Shown: in pieces, positions 18,018-26,450 of the stretch | How positions within the stretch are numbered: the first letter of the stretch is position 1 | How the letters are laid out: each line of letters opens with the position of its first letter | Origin: Nocardiopsis sp. FR4 | GTDB taxonomy: Bacteria; Actinomycetota; Actinomycetes; Streptosporangiales; Streptosporangiaceae | Length of the DNA stretch: 64,000 nucleotides | Reading direction: 5' to 3' | NCBI RefSeq assembly: GCF_009830945.1 | Contig: NZ_VWVV01000003.1 | Coordinates: 186,001-250,000 of the forward strand | Position numbers and translations under genes: made by a program | Notes under the pieces: model-generated | Told to the model about the DNA's origin: nothing | The model's input: only the letters and a program-made list of their open reading frames with translations | The model's database searches: none

Positions 18018-18905
18018 CTAGGCGCGGCGCACCGGGCCCAGGGGGGCGGACAGCGGGGGGACGTGCTCGGGCGCGGGCGGGGGAAACCCGGCGGCCAGGC
18101 GCTCCAGCGCCCGCTCCGTGGCCGAGCCCGGCTCGGGGCAGTACATCATGACCTGCTGGTCGGTCTCGGCCACGGAGAGCAGTTGACACTCCAGCTCCAG
18201 CGTTCCCACCAGCGGGTGCTCCACCCTCTTCGTGAACGCCCGTCGCTCCCGCACCTCACGTGACTCCCACATACGGGCGAACCGGGGCGAGGTGCCCAGC
18301 AGGGTGGTGACCAGACGGGAGATGTCGGGGTCACCGGGGTAGCGGGCGTAGGAGGCGCGCAGGTCGGCCACCGAGTGGCGGGTGAAGCAGTCGGTGTTGG
18401 GGTCGTCCCAGTGCGGGTCGTCGTCCGGCCGGGAGAACATCCACCCGATGATGTTGCGCCTGCCCTCCGGCAGTGACGCCATGTCCCCGATGAAGTACGT
18501 GGCCATCCGGTTCCACGCCAGGACGTCGTACTTGGCGTCCAGCACGTAGGCGGGGGTGGCGGCCAGCCCGTGCAACAGGTAGCGCACCGCCTTGGTGATC
18601 TCCCGGTTCACCCCCCGGACGGGGGGCGGCTGCGCGCCCGCCAGGCGGAACAGGTAGGCGCGCTCGTCCACGTCGAGCACCAGGGCCCGCGCGAGCGCCG
18701 ACAGCACCTGCCGGGAGGGGTTGGGGCCGCGTGCCTGCTCCAGCCGCACGTAGTACTCCACCGACATCCCGGCCAGCTGGGCCACCTCCTGGCGGCGCAG
18801 CCCCGGTGTGCGCCGGCGCCCGGTGTCGGGCAGCCCGACGTCACCGGGGACGAGCCTGGCGCGTCGGTCGCGCAGGAACGCCGCGAGTTCGCCGCGGTCC
18901 ACCAT
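18018..18905 (-). CDS. XRE-family regulator with MmyB-like ligand domain
   Basis: 295 residues from the ATG at 18905, with AGGAGG 8 bases upstream. The N-terminal helix-turn-helix (RRQEVAQLAGMSVEYYVRLEQARG, about 36-60) is followed by the MmyB-like domain (AYVLDAKYDVLAWNRMATYFIGD ...). Such genes in actinomycetes usually sit next to, and repress, a short-chain dehydrogenase gene, as here. A divergent inverted repeat lies between the two starts. Confidence 0.9.
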   Translation of the reverse strand: MVDRGELAAFLRDRRARLVPGDVGLPDTGRRRTPGLRRQEVAQLAGMSVEYYVRLEQARGPNPSRQVLSALARALVLDVDERAYLFRLAGAQPPPVRGVNREITKAVRYLLHGLAATPAYVLDAKYDVLAWNRMATYFIGDMASLPEGRRNIIGWMFSRPDDDPHWDDPNTDCFTRHSVADLRASYARYPGDPDISRLVTTLLGTSPRFARMWESREVRERRAFTKRVEHPLVGTLELECQLLSVAETDQQVMMYCPEPGSATERALERLAAGFPPPAPEHVPPLSAPLGPVRRA

Positions 18906-18961
18906 GGTGTCGCCTCCTCGGTCGCCTCCCTCCAGGATGCCCCGGGAACGCGCCCCTGACA

Positions 18962-18980
18962 GTGGTACCGCCGATACCAC
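18962..18980. promoter_or_regulatory. Divergent operator candidate GTGGTA-N7-TACCAC
   Basis: A perfect 6-base inverted repeat with 7-base spacer, between the XRE regulator start (18905) and the SDR start (19029). Its central placement suggests the regulator's binding site for both genes. Confidence 0.5.
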
Positions 18981-19028
18981 CCTAGGTTGTGCCTTCCCCG
19001 CCGTCCCGGCCCCCCGCACGCTGGTGCC

Positions 19029-19784
19029 ATGACGAACACGAGGATCGCCCTGGTGACGGGGGCGAACAAGGGAATCGGATTCCAGACCGCGCGGCTGCTC
19101 GGCCTGGAGGGGATGACGGTGCTTCTCGGCTCGCGGGACGCGGAGCGCGGAGCCGAGGCAGAGAGGGCGTTGCGAGAGGAGGGCCTGGACGCCCGCGCGC
19201 TGGCGCTGGACGTCACCGACGCCGCCGGCGTCCGGACCGCCGCGGCCGGTGTGGGGGAGGAGTTCGGGCGGCTGGACGTGCTGGTCAACAACGCGGGCGT
19301 GGCCATGGGGTGGGGCGGGTTCGGTGAGTCCGACCCCGACGCGTTCCTGCGCATGCTGGAGGTGAACGTGGTGGGCCTGGTGACGGTCACCGACGCCTTC
19401 CTCGGCCTGCTGCGCCGCTCGGAGTCGGCGCGGGTGGTGAACGTGTCCAGCGAGATCGGCTCGATCCGCACGATGACCGACCCGGACAGCCCGTTCTTCG
19501 CGATGCGGGGCAACGCGGGCTACCCCGCCTCCAAGGCGGCGGTGAACATGGTGACGGCCCTGTACGCCAAGGCCCTGGCCCCCGCCGGAGCCAAGGTCAA
19601 CGCGGCCAACCCCGGGTACTGCGCGACCGACCTCAACGCGCGCACGGGGCCGCGCACCCCCGAGCAGGGCGCGCGGGTGAGCCTGCACCTGGCGAACCTG
19701 CCCGACGACGGGCCCACCGGGGTGCTGTGGGGCCACCTGGCCTCGGAAGCGGACCCGGAGAGCTACGGAGTCCTGCCCTGGTAG
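19029..19784 (+). CDS. Short-chain dehydrogenase/reductase (SDR)
   Basis: 251 residues, classical SDR. The cofactor glycine motif is TGANKGIG (residues 10-17), NNAG follows at about 83-86, and catalytic Ser, Tyr and Lys are present (NVSS; YPASKAA). It is an NAD(P)H-dependent carbonyl reductase of unknown substrate. It is divergent from the XRE regulator, a recurring pair. No clear ribosome site precedes the ATG. Confidence 0.9.
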   Translation: MTNTRIALVTGANKGIGFQTARLLGLEGMTVLLGSRDAERGAEAERALREEGLDARALALDVTDAAGVRTAAAGVGEEFGRLDVLVNNAGVAMGWGGFGESDPDAFLRMLEVNVVGLVTVTDAFLGLLRRSESARVVNVSSEIGSIRTMTDPDSPFFAMRGNAGYPASKAAVNMVTALYAKALAPAGAKVNAANPGYCATDLNARTGPRTPEQGARVSLHLANLPDDGPTGVLWGHLASEADPESYGVLPW

Positions 19785-19791
19785 GGAGGCC

Positions 19792-20034
19792 TCACCAGGA
19801 CCGGACGCCGCCGATCGGCGCGGGCAGGCGCTCGTTGAGCCAGGTCCAGGTGCCGTCGTTCTCGGTGAAGCGGCGCTGGACGCGCTCCACGTCGGTGAGC
19901 GGGTTCGTGAACACCTCGGTCCACGCACCGGCGGTGCGCTCCTCGAGGTAGAGGCTGCGCGCGTCGGTGCGCAGGCGCGTCGCCTGCAGGGTGTGGGAAG
20001 AGCCGTCGCGCAACTCGATGCGGTAATAGGCCAT
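19792..20034 (-). CDS. Small hypothetical protein, 80 residues
   Basis: Starts at MAYYRIELRDGSSHTLQATRL, with AGGGA upstream. The pattern suggests a compact beta-rich soluble protein, ending DGTWTWLNERLPAPIGGVRSW. I do not recognise a family. It faces the SDR gene; the stops are 7 bases apart. Confidence 0.65.
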   Translation of the reverse strand: MAYYRIELRDGSSHTLQATRLRTDARSLYLEERTAGAWTEVFTNPLTDVERVQRRFTENDGTWTWLNERLPAPIGGVRSW

Positions 20035-20457
20035 GGGAAGTCCCTGGAAGTGTGGATTCGTCCTGTCGGATGAGGACGGTGACACGCGGCGGAGCGGTCC
20101 GTCCGACGGCGAGAGTGCCGGGAATCGCGGTCGCGTACTGCCCGCGTCCTCGGACTCTACTCCGGTCCGCAGCACGGCACGTCCCTCGCGGAAGGTATGA
20201 CGGGTGAAATTCGCGTGATGCGTCGGTGAGCACCGACTGCGATTCGGAAAAAGGCCGGCATAAAGCGCGAGAAGCTACAAACATCCCATTCCCATTGTCC
20301 TGTGTCCGCCTGTGATGCCGGCACTGTCGGTGGCCCCGGTTCCGCGAGCCCCCGGGAACCACCGCGGTCCGCACCGCCGCCGTCAACGGCGGCGCGCGAC
20401 CCCGACGGGGCCGGCGCGGAAGACACCGGCGTCAGCGGCCCCGCGCACCCGGGAGTG
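20035..20457. other. Intergenic region
   Basis: A 423-base spacer. The left part, with an AT-richer stretch at about 20210-20300, probably holds the promoter of the small minus-strand gene. No supported gene is seen; the right part leads into an SH3-like remnant. Confidence 0.45.
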
Positions 20458-20705
20458 CGGCCTGAGGATCGTCCACGACCCCTACGCGCCCTACGCCGAC
20501 CCCGGAAACCGGGCGGGGCGGGTGTGGCACGGCGACGTCCTCCAGGCGTCGTGCCCGGTCACTGATGGCGTGGCCGTCACGGACGAGAGCGGCGGGACCT
20601 CCACCCTGTACCGGGTGACCACCGGGGACGGCGTGGCGGGCTGGCCGCCGGGCGTGCGCACGCGCGACACCGCGCAGGTCCGCGTCTGCGGGGGGTACGA
20701 GGTCC
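20458..20705 (+). pseudogene. Remnant of a secreted SH3-like domain protein
   Basis: The + frame from about 20458 reads GLRIVHDPYAPYADPGNRAG.. GRVWHGDVLQASCPVTDG.. TLYRVTTGDGVAGWPPG.. AQVRVCGGYEV. This resembles actinomycete bacterial-SH3 domains, which sit in short secreted proteins. There is no start codon or signal peptide in frame, and the frame runs on past the expected end into the antisense of the next SDR gene. It is therefore more likely a decayed gene than an active one. The family match is by eye only. Confidence 0.4.
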
Positions 20706-20754
20706 GAGGCCCCGACCGGCGTCCGGTCGGGGCGGGTTTCCGGCCGGACGCCGG

Positions 20755-21501
20755 TCAGGCGCTGATTCCCCCGTCCACGCTCACCACCGTCCCGGTGACG
20801 AACCGTCCGCCGGGACCGGCCAGGTGCGCGATCGTCTCCGCTACCTCCTCCGGGAGGCCGAACCGCCCCAGGGGCACGAGCGAGCGGACGCCGTCGGCGT
20901 TGGGGCCATCGGCCGGGTTCAGGTCGGTGTCGATGGGGCCGGGGTTGACCTGGACGACGGTGACCCCGCGCGCGCCCAGGTCCCGGGCCAGGCCCCGGGT
21001 CATCCCGCTGAGCGCGGACTTGCTCAGGGTGTACAGGGTCAGGCCGCCGAAGGGAACGCGTTCCGCCACGTTGCTGCCCACGGTGATGACGCGCCCGTCC
21101 TCGCCCATGTGGCGCAGGGCCGCCTGCGCGGCCAGGAAGGGCGCGCGCACGTTCGCGGCGAGGACCCGGTCGATCTCGTCCGCGGTGACCTCCTGGTAGG
21201 GGCCGACCGGGAAGGCGGACGCGTTGTTGACCAGGATGTCCAGGCGGCCGAAGGTCTCCGCGGTGCCCTCCACGGCCGCGACCACCGCCTCGGCGTCGGC
21301 CCCGTCCGCGCGCAGGGCCAGGGCCTTGCGTCCCTGCGTCTCGATCCCGGCCACCACGCGTGCGGCGGAGTCCTCGTCCCGCTGGTAGGTGAGGGCGACG
21401 TCGGCGCCCGCCCGCGCCAGGCGCAGGGCTACGGCGGCACCGATTCCGCGGCCGCCGCCGGTGACGAGCGCGACCTTGTTCGTCAGATTCTGTTCGGTCA
21501 T
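20755..21501 (-). CDS. Short-chain dehydrogenase/reductase (SDR)
   Basis: 248 residues from MTEQNLTNKVALVTGGG. It has glycine motif TGGGRGIG, NNAS near residue 90, active-site Ser in TVGSNV, and YTLSKSAL with Tyr-x3-Lys. The C-terminal PGPIDTDLNP and SVDGG are common to 3-oxoacyl-ACP-reductase-like SDRs. A start 12 bases further upstream is possible; neither has a clear ribosome site. Substrate unknown. Confidence 0.88.
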   Translation of the reverse strand: MTEQNLTNKVALVTGGGRGIGAAVALRLARAGADVALTYQRDEDSAARVVAGIETQGRKALALRADGADAEAVVAAVEGTAETFGRLDILVNNASAFPVGPYQEVTADEIDRVLAANVRAPFLAAQAALRHMGEDGRVITVGSNVAERVPFGGLTLYTLSKSALSGMTRGLARDLGARGVTVVQVNPGPIDTDLNPADGPNADGVRSLVPLGRFGLPEEVAETIAHLAGPGGRFVTGTVVSVDGGISA

Positions 21502-21557
21502 GGCTTCGATCATGGCGTTCGGGGCCGCGCGAGTCCGGCGGAAAACGGACGTGGCTC

Positions 21558-22138
21558 TCAGCCGGACCGGAGACCGTCCGCGGCGAGCCGGGACCGGGCC
21601 TCCATGAGCGCGAAGCCCAGCAGGTTCAGGCCCCGCCAGCGCTCCGGAACCTCCGCGTCGTCGTGCCGGGCGTCCAGGCCGATGCCCCACACCCGGTCGC
21701 GCGGGCTGGCCTCCACCAGCACCCGCGAACCGGTGCCGAGCAGGAAGGCGCGGAGGTCCGGGTTCTGGCCGAACTTGGCGACGCCGCCCTCCACCACGAT
21801 CCCGAAGCGGTGCGCCTCCCAGGTCCGCTGGTCGAAGCCGCGCACCCGGCGGCCGATCTCCTTGGCGTCCCGCGGGTGCCCCGCCGCGAGGATCCGCTCC
21901 TCGGCCTCGCCGTCGCCGAACAGGCGGGCCTTGGCGGCCATCATGTAGTGCTCGGCGGTGCGGTAGGAGACCCCGTTCACGGTGAGGCCGGCGGGCCACC
22001 ACTGGGAGAGGCAGCTCGCCGACACACCGCCGGACGCGGGCGGCCGGTGGCTCCAGAAGAACAGGTACCGGGCCCGTCCCCGGCGGCGATCAGTTCCTGG
22101 ACCGTGCGCGCGCCGGCGGGTGCGTGTGTGTCCGTCAT
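21558..22138 (-). pseudogene. NADAR-family protein (YbiA-like), broken by a single-base frameshift
   Basis: From 22025 downward the frame encodes most of a NADAR domain (SCLSQWWPAG.. TAEHYMMAAKARLFGD.. RVWGIGLDA). The expected N-terminus is split. An ATG at 22138 starts MTDTHAPAGARTVQELIAAGDGPG, and the continuation YLFFWSHRPPASGG appears in another frame. Restoring one G near 22066-22070 joins them smoothly. NADAR proteins act on ADP-ribose or riboflavin-pathway intermediates. A GTG at 22025 could give a shortened protein without the conserved LFFW segment. This is either a true mutation or a sequencing error. Confidence 0.75.
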
Positions 22139-22181
22139 GCGGTCAGTCTCCCAGGCGGCGCCACGTCCGGGGCAGGGGTGC

Positions 22182-22970
22182 TCAGTCGAACTGGAACGAC
22201 CGCTTTGCCAGGCCGTACCAGAACCCGTCCACCGTGGACAGGGAGCGCTCGTGCCCGTCCAGGCTGGCGCCCATCGCCACGAACAGGGGCGCGAAGTGGT
22301 CGCTGCGCGGGTGCGCGATCGCGGCGGCCGGGGCCTTGTTCCCGAAGTCCAGCAGCGCGTCCACGTCATGGCCGACCACGGCGCGGTGCACCCAGTCGTC
22401 GAACTCCGCCGACCAGGCGGGGGCCGGACCGTGCGCCTGCCGCGACATCTCGCGCAGGTTGTGCGTCGTGAACCCGCTGCCGACGATGAGGACCCCCTCG
22501 TCGCGCAGCGGGGCGAGGCGACGCCCGAGAGCCAGCAGCTCCGCCGGGTCCAGCGTCGGCATGGACACCTGCAGGACCGGGACGTCGGCCTCGGGGTACA
22601 TCTCCTTCAGGGGAACGTACGCGCCGTGGTCGAGCCCGCGCCCCGGGTCCTGGTGCGGCTCCCGGCCCGGACCGGAGACGAGTCGGCCGACGCGCCGGGC
22701 GAGTCCCGGCGCTCCCGGGGCCGGATAGGTGACTCCGTAGTAGCGTTGCGGGAAGCCCCAGAAGTCGTAGGTCAGAGGTACCCCGTCCGCCGTGGCGCCG
22801 ACGGTGAGCGGAGTGTCCTCCCAGTGCGCCGAGACGATGAGGATCGCGCTCGGGCGGGGAATGCCAGCGGACCAGTCGGCCAGCTGCCGGGTCCATTCGG
22901 TGTCGTCCGCCAGGGGCGGCGCCCCGTGGCTGAGGTACAGGGTCGGCATACGTGGTGGTTGCTGTGCCAT
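22182..22970 (-). CDS. DODA-type extradiol aromatic ring-opening dioxygenase (YgiD/LigB-like)
   Basis: 262 residues matching the 4,5-DOPA dioxygenase-like family: start MPTLYLSHGAPP with the first metal histidine, SAHWE (second histidine region), DHGAYVPL, and the late AHPRSDHFAPLFVAMGA segment. The enzyme opens catechol rings using zinc or iron in the cytoplasm. It is divergent from a MarR regulator and near a DoxX gene. This trio matches quinone/catechol-stress gene sets in other bacteria. Confidence 0.88.
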   Translation of the reverse strand: MAQQPPRMPTLYLSHGAPPLADDTEWTRQLADWSAGIPRPSAILIVSAHWEDTPLTVGATADGVPLTYDFWGFPQRYYGVTYPAPGAPGLARRVGRLVSGPGREPHQDPGRGLDHGAYVPLKEMYPEADVPVLQVSMPTLDPAELLALGRRLAPLRDEGVLIVGSGFTTHNLREMSRQAHGPAPAWSAEFDDWVHRAVVGHDVDALLDFGNKAPAAAIAHPRSDHFAPLFVAMGASLDGHERSLSTVDGFWYGLAKRSFQFD

Positions 22971-23007
22971 GGCGTCCTCCGGGGAGATTATTTTGACCAG
23001 AACACAG

Positions 23008-23022
23008 TTGAACTCTCAAGTT
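23008..23022. promoter_or_regulatory. Divergent MarR operator candidate
   Basis: The 73-base gap between the dioxygenase and marR starts is AT-rich. It holds overlapping small inverted repeats (TTGA..TCAA and AACT..AGTT, 23008-23022), and TTGACC at 22993-22998 could be the -35 box of the marR promoter. The arms are short, so this is only a candidate. Confidence 0.35.
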
Positions 23023-23043
23023 ATTCCTGGGGGCACGGGCCTG

Positions 23044-23550
23044 ATGGCCGACACGAGGTGGCTCGACGAGGGTGAGCAGCGCACCTGGCGGACCTTCCTG
23101 GCCGCCGTCCGCCTGCTGGAGGGGGAGCTGGACCGGCAGCTCAGACGCGACTCCGGCATGCCCCACGCCTACTACCAGGCGCTGGCGATGCTCTCCGAGG
23201 CCCCGGGGGGCGAGCTGACGATGACCGAGCTGGCCCGGCTGCTGCGGTCCTCGCCCAGTCGCCTGTCACACGCGGCGACGCGCCTGGAGGAGGAGGGGCT
23301 GATCCGCCGCTTCAAGCGCCCGGCGGACCGGCGGACCACCATCGCCGCGCTCACACCGCGCGGGCTGGAGGCGCTGCGCGCGGCGGCGCCGGGCCACGTC
23401 CACGAGGTCCGGCGGGTGCTCTTCGACACGCTCACCGACGAGCAGGTCCGCCAGCTGCGCGCCATCTCGGAGTCCATGCTCGGCGCCCTCGACCCGCGCG
23501 GTGAGCGGTTCCGGTACGACGACCCGGACGGCACCGTGCGTCAGGACTGA
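23044..23550 (+). CDS. MarR family transcriptional regulator
   Basis: 168 residues from ATG 23044. It shows the MarR winged helix: ELTMTELARLLRSSPSRLSHAATRLEEEGLIRRFKRPADRRTTIAALTPRGLEAL, with the DRR wing. It is divergent from the DODA dioxygenase and upstream of DoxX, both likely targets. It probably responds to phenolic or quinone compounds, which is an inference from neighbours. Confidence 0.9.
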   Translation: MADTRWLDEGEQRTWRTFLAAVRLLEGELDRQLRRDSGMPHAYYQALAMLSEAPGGELTMTELARLLRSSPSRLSHAATRLEEEGLIRRFKRPADRRTTIAALTPRGLEALRAAAPGHVHEVRRVLFDTLTDEQVRQLRAISESMLGALDPRGERFRYDDPDGTVRQD

Positions 23551-23636
23551 ACCACGTTCTGTTCTGCCGCCTGACCAGGCCGGACGGCGGACGGGGAAAA
23601 TATTGGGCCTTGGCACCCTATGTGTTCGCCTGATTT

Positions 23637-23645
23637 GGTATTACC
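23637..23645. promoter_or_regulatory. GGTA-T-TACC palindrome before doxX
   Basis: A short perfect palindrome in an AT-rich stretch about 90 bases upstream of the DoxX start, followed by another TACC. It may be an operator for the adjacent MarR protein. Confidence 0.3.
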
Positions 23646-23736
23646 ATTTACCTTCCTGGGAAAAGGTTGCACCCTCAAGCGTCATGTGGGGGTGCGTCCT
23701 CCGCCTGGGGTACCCGCTCACAGAACAGGAATCCCC

Positions 23737-24177
23737 ATGACCGAGAAGACGCTCGTGTCCCGCGTCGGCGACGTCACGACACTGCTCGCGAGAGTGGCCG
23801 TCGGCGTCGTCTTCATCGCCCACGGCTGGCCGAAGGCCACCGACCTCGACGGCACCGCCCAGGGCTTCGCCGCCCTCGGGATCCCCTTCCCCGGGTTCGC
23901 CGCCCTGCTCGGGGCCTTCATCGAGGTGGGGGGCGGACTGGCGCTCATCGTCGGCATCGCCCTGCCCCTGGCGGGCCTGCTGCTGGCGTTCATGATGGCC
24001 AACGCCTACTTCTTCGCCCACCTCGGCGACCCGCTGGTCGGCGGCTACGAGTACCTGCTCATCCTCGGCGCCTGCTCCCTCGCCCTCGGCTTCACGGGCG
24101 GCCGCTACGCGCTGGACCGCCTCACGCCCTGGGGGCGCCCCCGCCGCGGCACCCCTGAGCCCGCGCCAGCCTCCTGA
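23737..24177 (+). CDS. DoxX family membrane protein
   Basis: 146 residues, four hydrophobic helices, with the DoxX patterns ARVAVGVVFIAHGWPKATD and LLGAFIEVGGGLALIVGIALPLAG. AGGA precedes the ATG. DoxX proteins accompany oxidoreductases and catechol dioxygenases (as in the CatD/CatE pair of Bacillus) and help protect against thiol or quinone stress; the molecular action is not settled. It has its own promoter region after marR. Confidence 0.88.
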   Translation: MTEKTLVSRVGDVTTLLARVAVGVVFIAHGWPKATDLDGTAQGFAALGIPFPGFAALLGAFIEVGGGLALIVGIALPLAGLLLAFMMANAYFFAHLGDPLVGGYEYLLILGACSLALGFTGGRYALDRLTPWGRPRRGTPEPAPAS

Positions 24178-24289
24178 CCGGGTGCCCGGACCGTCCGTCG
24201 CCGGAAACGGACGGCCCGGGTCCCGATCCGGGGACCCTCCGCCGCCGGGGCGCCTCCGCCCCGCGGCGCTCGCCCGGTTCGGCCGGCCC

Positions 24290-24319
24290 GTTCCGCCCGC
24301 GCCGCGGCGCGGGCGGAAC
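24290..24319. terminator. 30-base perfect palindrome before the response regulator
   Basis: A perfect 15-base-arm inverted repeat ends 14-23 bases before the response-regulator start. A smaller CCGTCCG/CGGACGG hairpin at about 24191-24214 follows doxX. The first could end doxX transcription, but its closeness to the next start leaves open an operator or attenuator role. Confidence 0.5.
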
Positions 24320-24342
24320 GGCGACTGCCTACCATGCTGGTC

Positions 24343-25011
24343 ATGCGCATTCTCGTGGTCGAGGACGACGACCGTGTCGCCCGTGGTCTGGTGACCGCCC
24401 TGAAGTCGGCCTCCTTCGACGTCCAGCGGGTCGCCACCGCCGAGCGCGCCCTCAGTGCGCCCCCCGCCGACGTCGTGCTCCTCGACCTCGGCCTCCCCGA
24501 CGCCGACGGGATCGACCTGCTGCGCCGGCTGCGCGAGCGCCCGCAGACCGCCATCATCGCGGTCACCGCGCGCGGCGAGGAGCGCGAACGCGTGCGCGGT
24601 CTGCGCGCCGGGGCCGACGACTACGTCGTCAAGCCCTTCGGCGTAGCCGAACTCCTCGCCCGCATCGACGCGGTCCTGCGCCGGACCCGGACCGCGCGGG
24701 CCGGCGCGGTGGAGGATGAGCCCCCGCTGCTGATCGGCACGCTCAGCGTCGACCCCGGCTCCCGCGCGGCCCGGGTCGGCGACACCGAGCTCCAGTTGAC
24801 CCGCAAGGAGTTCGACCTGCTGGCCCTGCTGGCCGCCCGCTCTCCGTCGGTCGTGCCCCGCGACCAGATCCTCGACCAGGTGTGGGGCGCCTCCTGGGAG
24901 ACCTCGTCCCGGACCCTGGACACCCACGTCGGCTCACTGCGCGCCAAGCTGGGCCCCGCCGCGCGCATCCGCACCGTGCGCGGCGTCGGCTACGTCCTGC
25001 ACGAGGGCTGA
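24343..25011 (+). CDS. OmpR-family response regulator
   Basis: 222 residues from MRILVVEDDD (an in-frame ATG 9 bases upstream is possible). The receiver domain has the acidic pair in VVEDDD, phospho-acceptor Asp48 (VLLDLG) and the VVKPFG lysine. The C-terminal winged helix (LQLTRKEFDLLALLAARSPSVVPRDQIL ... TLDTHVGSLRAKLG) binds DNA. The histidine kinase gene starts 6 bases after its stop, forming a two-component operon. Confidence 0.93.
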   Translation: MRILVVEDDDRVARGLVTALKSASFDVQRVATAERALSAPPADVVLLDLGLPDADGIDLLRRLRERPQTAIIAVTARGEERERVRGLRAGADDYVVKPFGVAELLARIDAVLRRTRTARAGAVEDEPPLLIGTLSVDPGSRAARVGDTELQLTRKEFDLLALLAARSPSVVPRDQILDQVWGASWETSSRTLDTHVGSLRAKLGPAARIRTVRGVGYVLHEG

Positions 25012-25016
25012 GGGAC

Positions 25017-26414
25017 GTGCTCCGCCGCCTGCTCGCGGTCCTCCTGCCCGCCGCCTTCGTGCTGGTCGCCGCGGTCGTCGTCCCCGTGGGCGGGGTCATC
25101 GCCCAGCAGCGCACCCAGGAGGTCTACGTCGACCGGCTGGGCGACGCGGGCCGCTTCGCCGCCCTGTCCCGAACGGCCCTGGAGACCGACCGACGGGACG
25201 CGCTCGTGCGGGAGATGTCCCGCTACGAGGAGCTGTACGGCATCCCGGTGGTCGTGGTCGCCCCCGACGGGGAGACCGTCACCGGTTCGGGCGGGATCCC
25301 CTACCTGCGCGGAGTGCTGGCGGACCTGGAGTCGTCCGCCCCGGTCACCGCGGCACTGGCGGGCGAGCGCCCCGCGCCGCCGACCACCGTCTGGCCCTGG
25401 ACCTCCGCGCCCCTGGTGGTCGCCGAGCCCATCGGCCGTGACAGCGAGGTGGTCGGCGCGGTCGTGCTGGCGGCCCCCACCGACCGCCTCGGCACCGACA
25501 TCCTCGTCTCGTGGGGCTGGCTCGGCCTGTTCAGCCTGGTGCCCCTGGGACTGCTGGTGACGGCCTCGCTGCCGCTGTCGCGCTGGGTGCTGCGCCCCAT
25601 CGTCGGGCTGGACGCCGCCACCACCGCGGTCGCGTCGGGGGACCTGGACGTGCGGGTGGACGCCGAGCGCGGACCGCCGGAGCTGCGCCGCCTCACGGAG
25701 TCCTTCAACACGATGGTCGGCGTGGTGAGCCGGGCCCTGGAGCGCCAGCGGGCCTTCGTCTCGGAGGCCTCCCACCAGCTGCGCAACCCGCTGGCGAGCC
25801 TGCGCCTGTCGGTGGAGAACCTCGCGCCCTACCTGACCACGGAGGAGGCCCGGGAGGCGCACGCCGTGGCGGTGGAGGAGACCACCGCCATGCACCGGAT
25901 GCTCAACTCCCTGCTGGCCGCGACCCGGCTGGAGAGCGTCACCGGGACCGAGGCCGTGGAGGTGGCGGAGCTACTGGAGACACGGGTGGAGCGCTGGCGC
26001 GCCCTGGGCCGGGCCCGGGGGATCGCCGTGTCGGCCGACGTCCCCGGGGACCTGTGGGTGCAGGCACCCGCGGGGGGCCTGGGCAGCATCCTCGACGAAC
26101 TGGTGAGCAACGCCCTGCGCCTGTCCGGCGGCACCCGGGTGGAGGTGCGCGCGCGGGCCGCCGGCCCGGCGCGGATCAGTGTGCTCGACGACGGGGAGGG
26201 GCTCCCGCCCCGGGAGCGCGAGGCGGCCCTGGACCGCTTCTGGCGCTCACCCCGGCACCAGAACGTCGAGGGCACCGGCATGGGGCTGGCGATCGTCGCG
26301 GATTTGGTCCGCGAGGCGGGCGGGGGACTGGAGCTCGGGGAGGGCCTGCCCGGCGGGGCGGGTCCGGGGTTCGGCGTGGTCATCACCCTGCCGACCGCGC
26401 CGAGGGCCGACTGA
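25017..26414 (+). CDS. Sensor histidine kinase
   Basis: 465 residues from a GTG at 25017. It has an N-terminal membrane helix, an extracytoplasmic sensor region (about 35-160), a second helix (about 163-190) and a HAMP-like linker. The H-box is EASHQLRNPLASLR with His253. The ATPase part has an N-box ELVSNALRLSG and G-boxes DDGEGLPP and GTGMGLAI. It phosphorylates the preceding regulator. A TAXI-type solute-binding protein gene faces it, a possible partner in ligand sensing. Confidence 0.92.
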   Translation: MLRRLLAVLLPAAFVLVAAVVVPVGGVIAQQRTQEVYVDRLGDAGRFAALSRTALETDRRDALVREMSRYEELYGIPVVVVAPDGETVTGSGGIPYLRGVLADLESSAPVTAALAGERPAPPTTVWPWTSAPLVVAEPIGRDSEVVGAVVLAAPTDRLGTDILVSWGWLGLFSLVPLGLLVTASLPLSRWVLRPIVGLDAATTAVASGDLDVRVDAERGPPELRRLTESFNTMVGVVSRALERQRAFVSEASHQLRNPLASLRLSVENLAPYLTTEEAREAHAVAVEETTAMHRMLNSLLAATRLESVTGTEAVEVAELLETRVERWRALGRARGIAVSADVPGDLWVQAPAGGLGSILDELVSNALRLSGGTRVEVRARAAGPARISVLDDGEGLPPREREAALDRFWRSPRHQNVEGTGMGLAIVADLVREAGGGLELGEGLPGGAGPGFGVVITLPTAPRAD

Positions 26415-26450
26415 CCGGAGCGCTGACCGGACCGGCGGGCCCGGGCCGCC

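Noticed and set aside
18018-19928. A 636-residue version of the XRE regulator
   Set aside because: The added N-terminus is antisense to the SDR gene; the ATG at 18905 has a strong ribosome site and gives the family's normal length.
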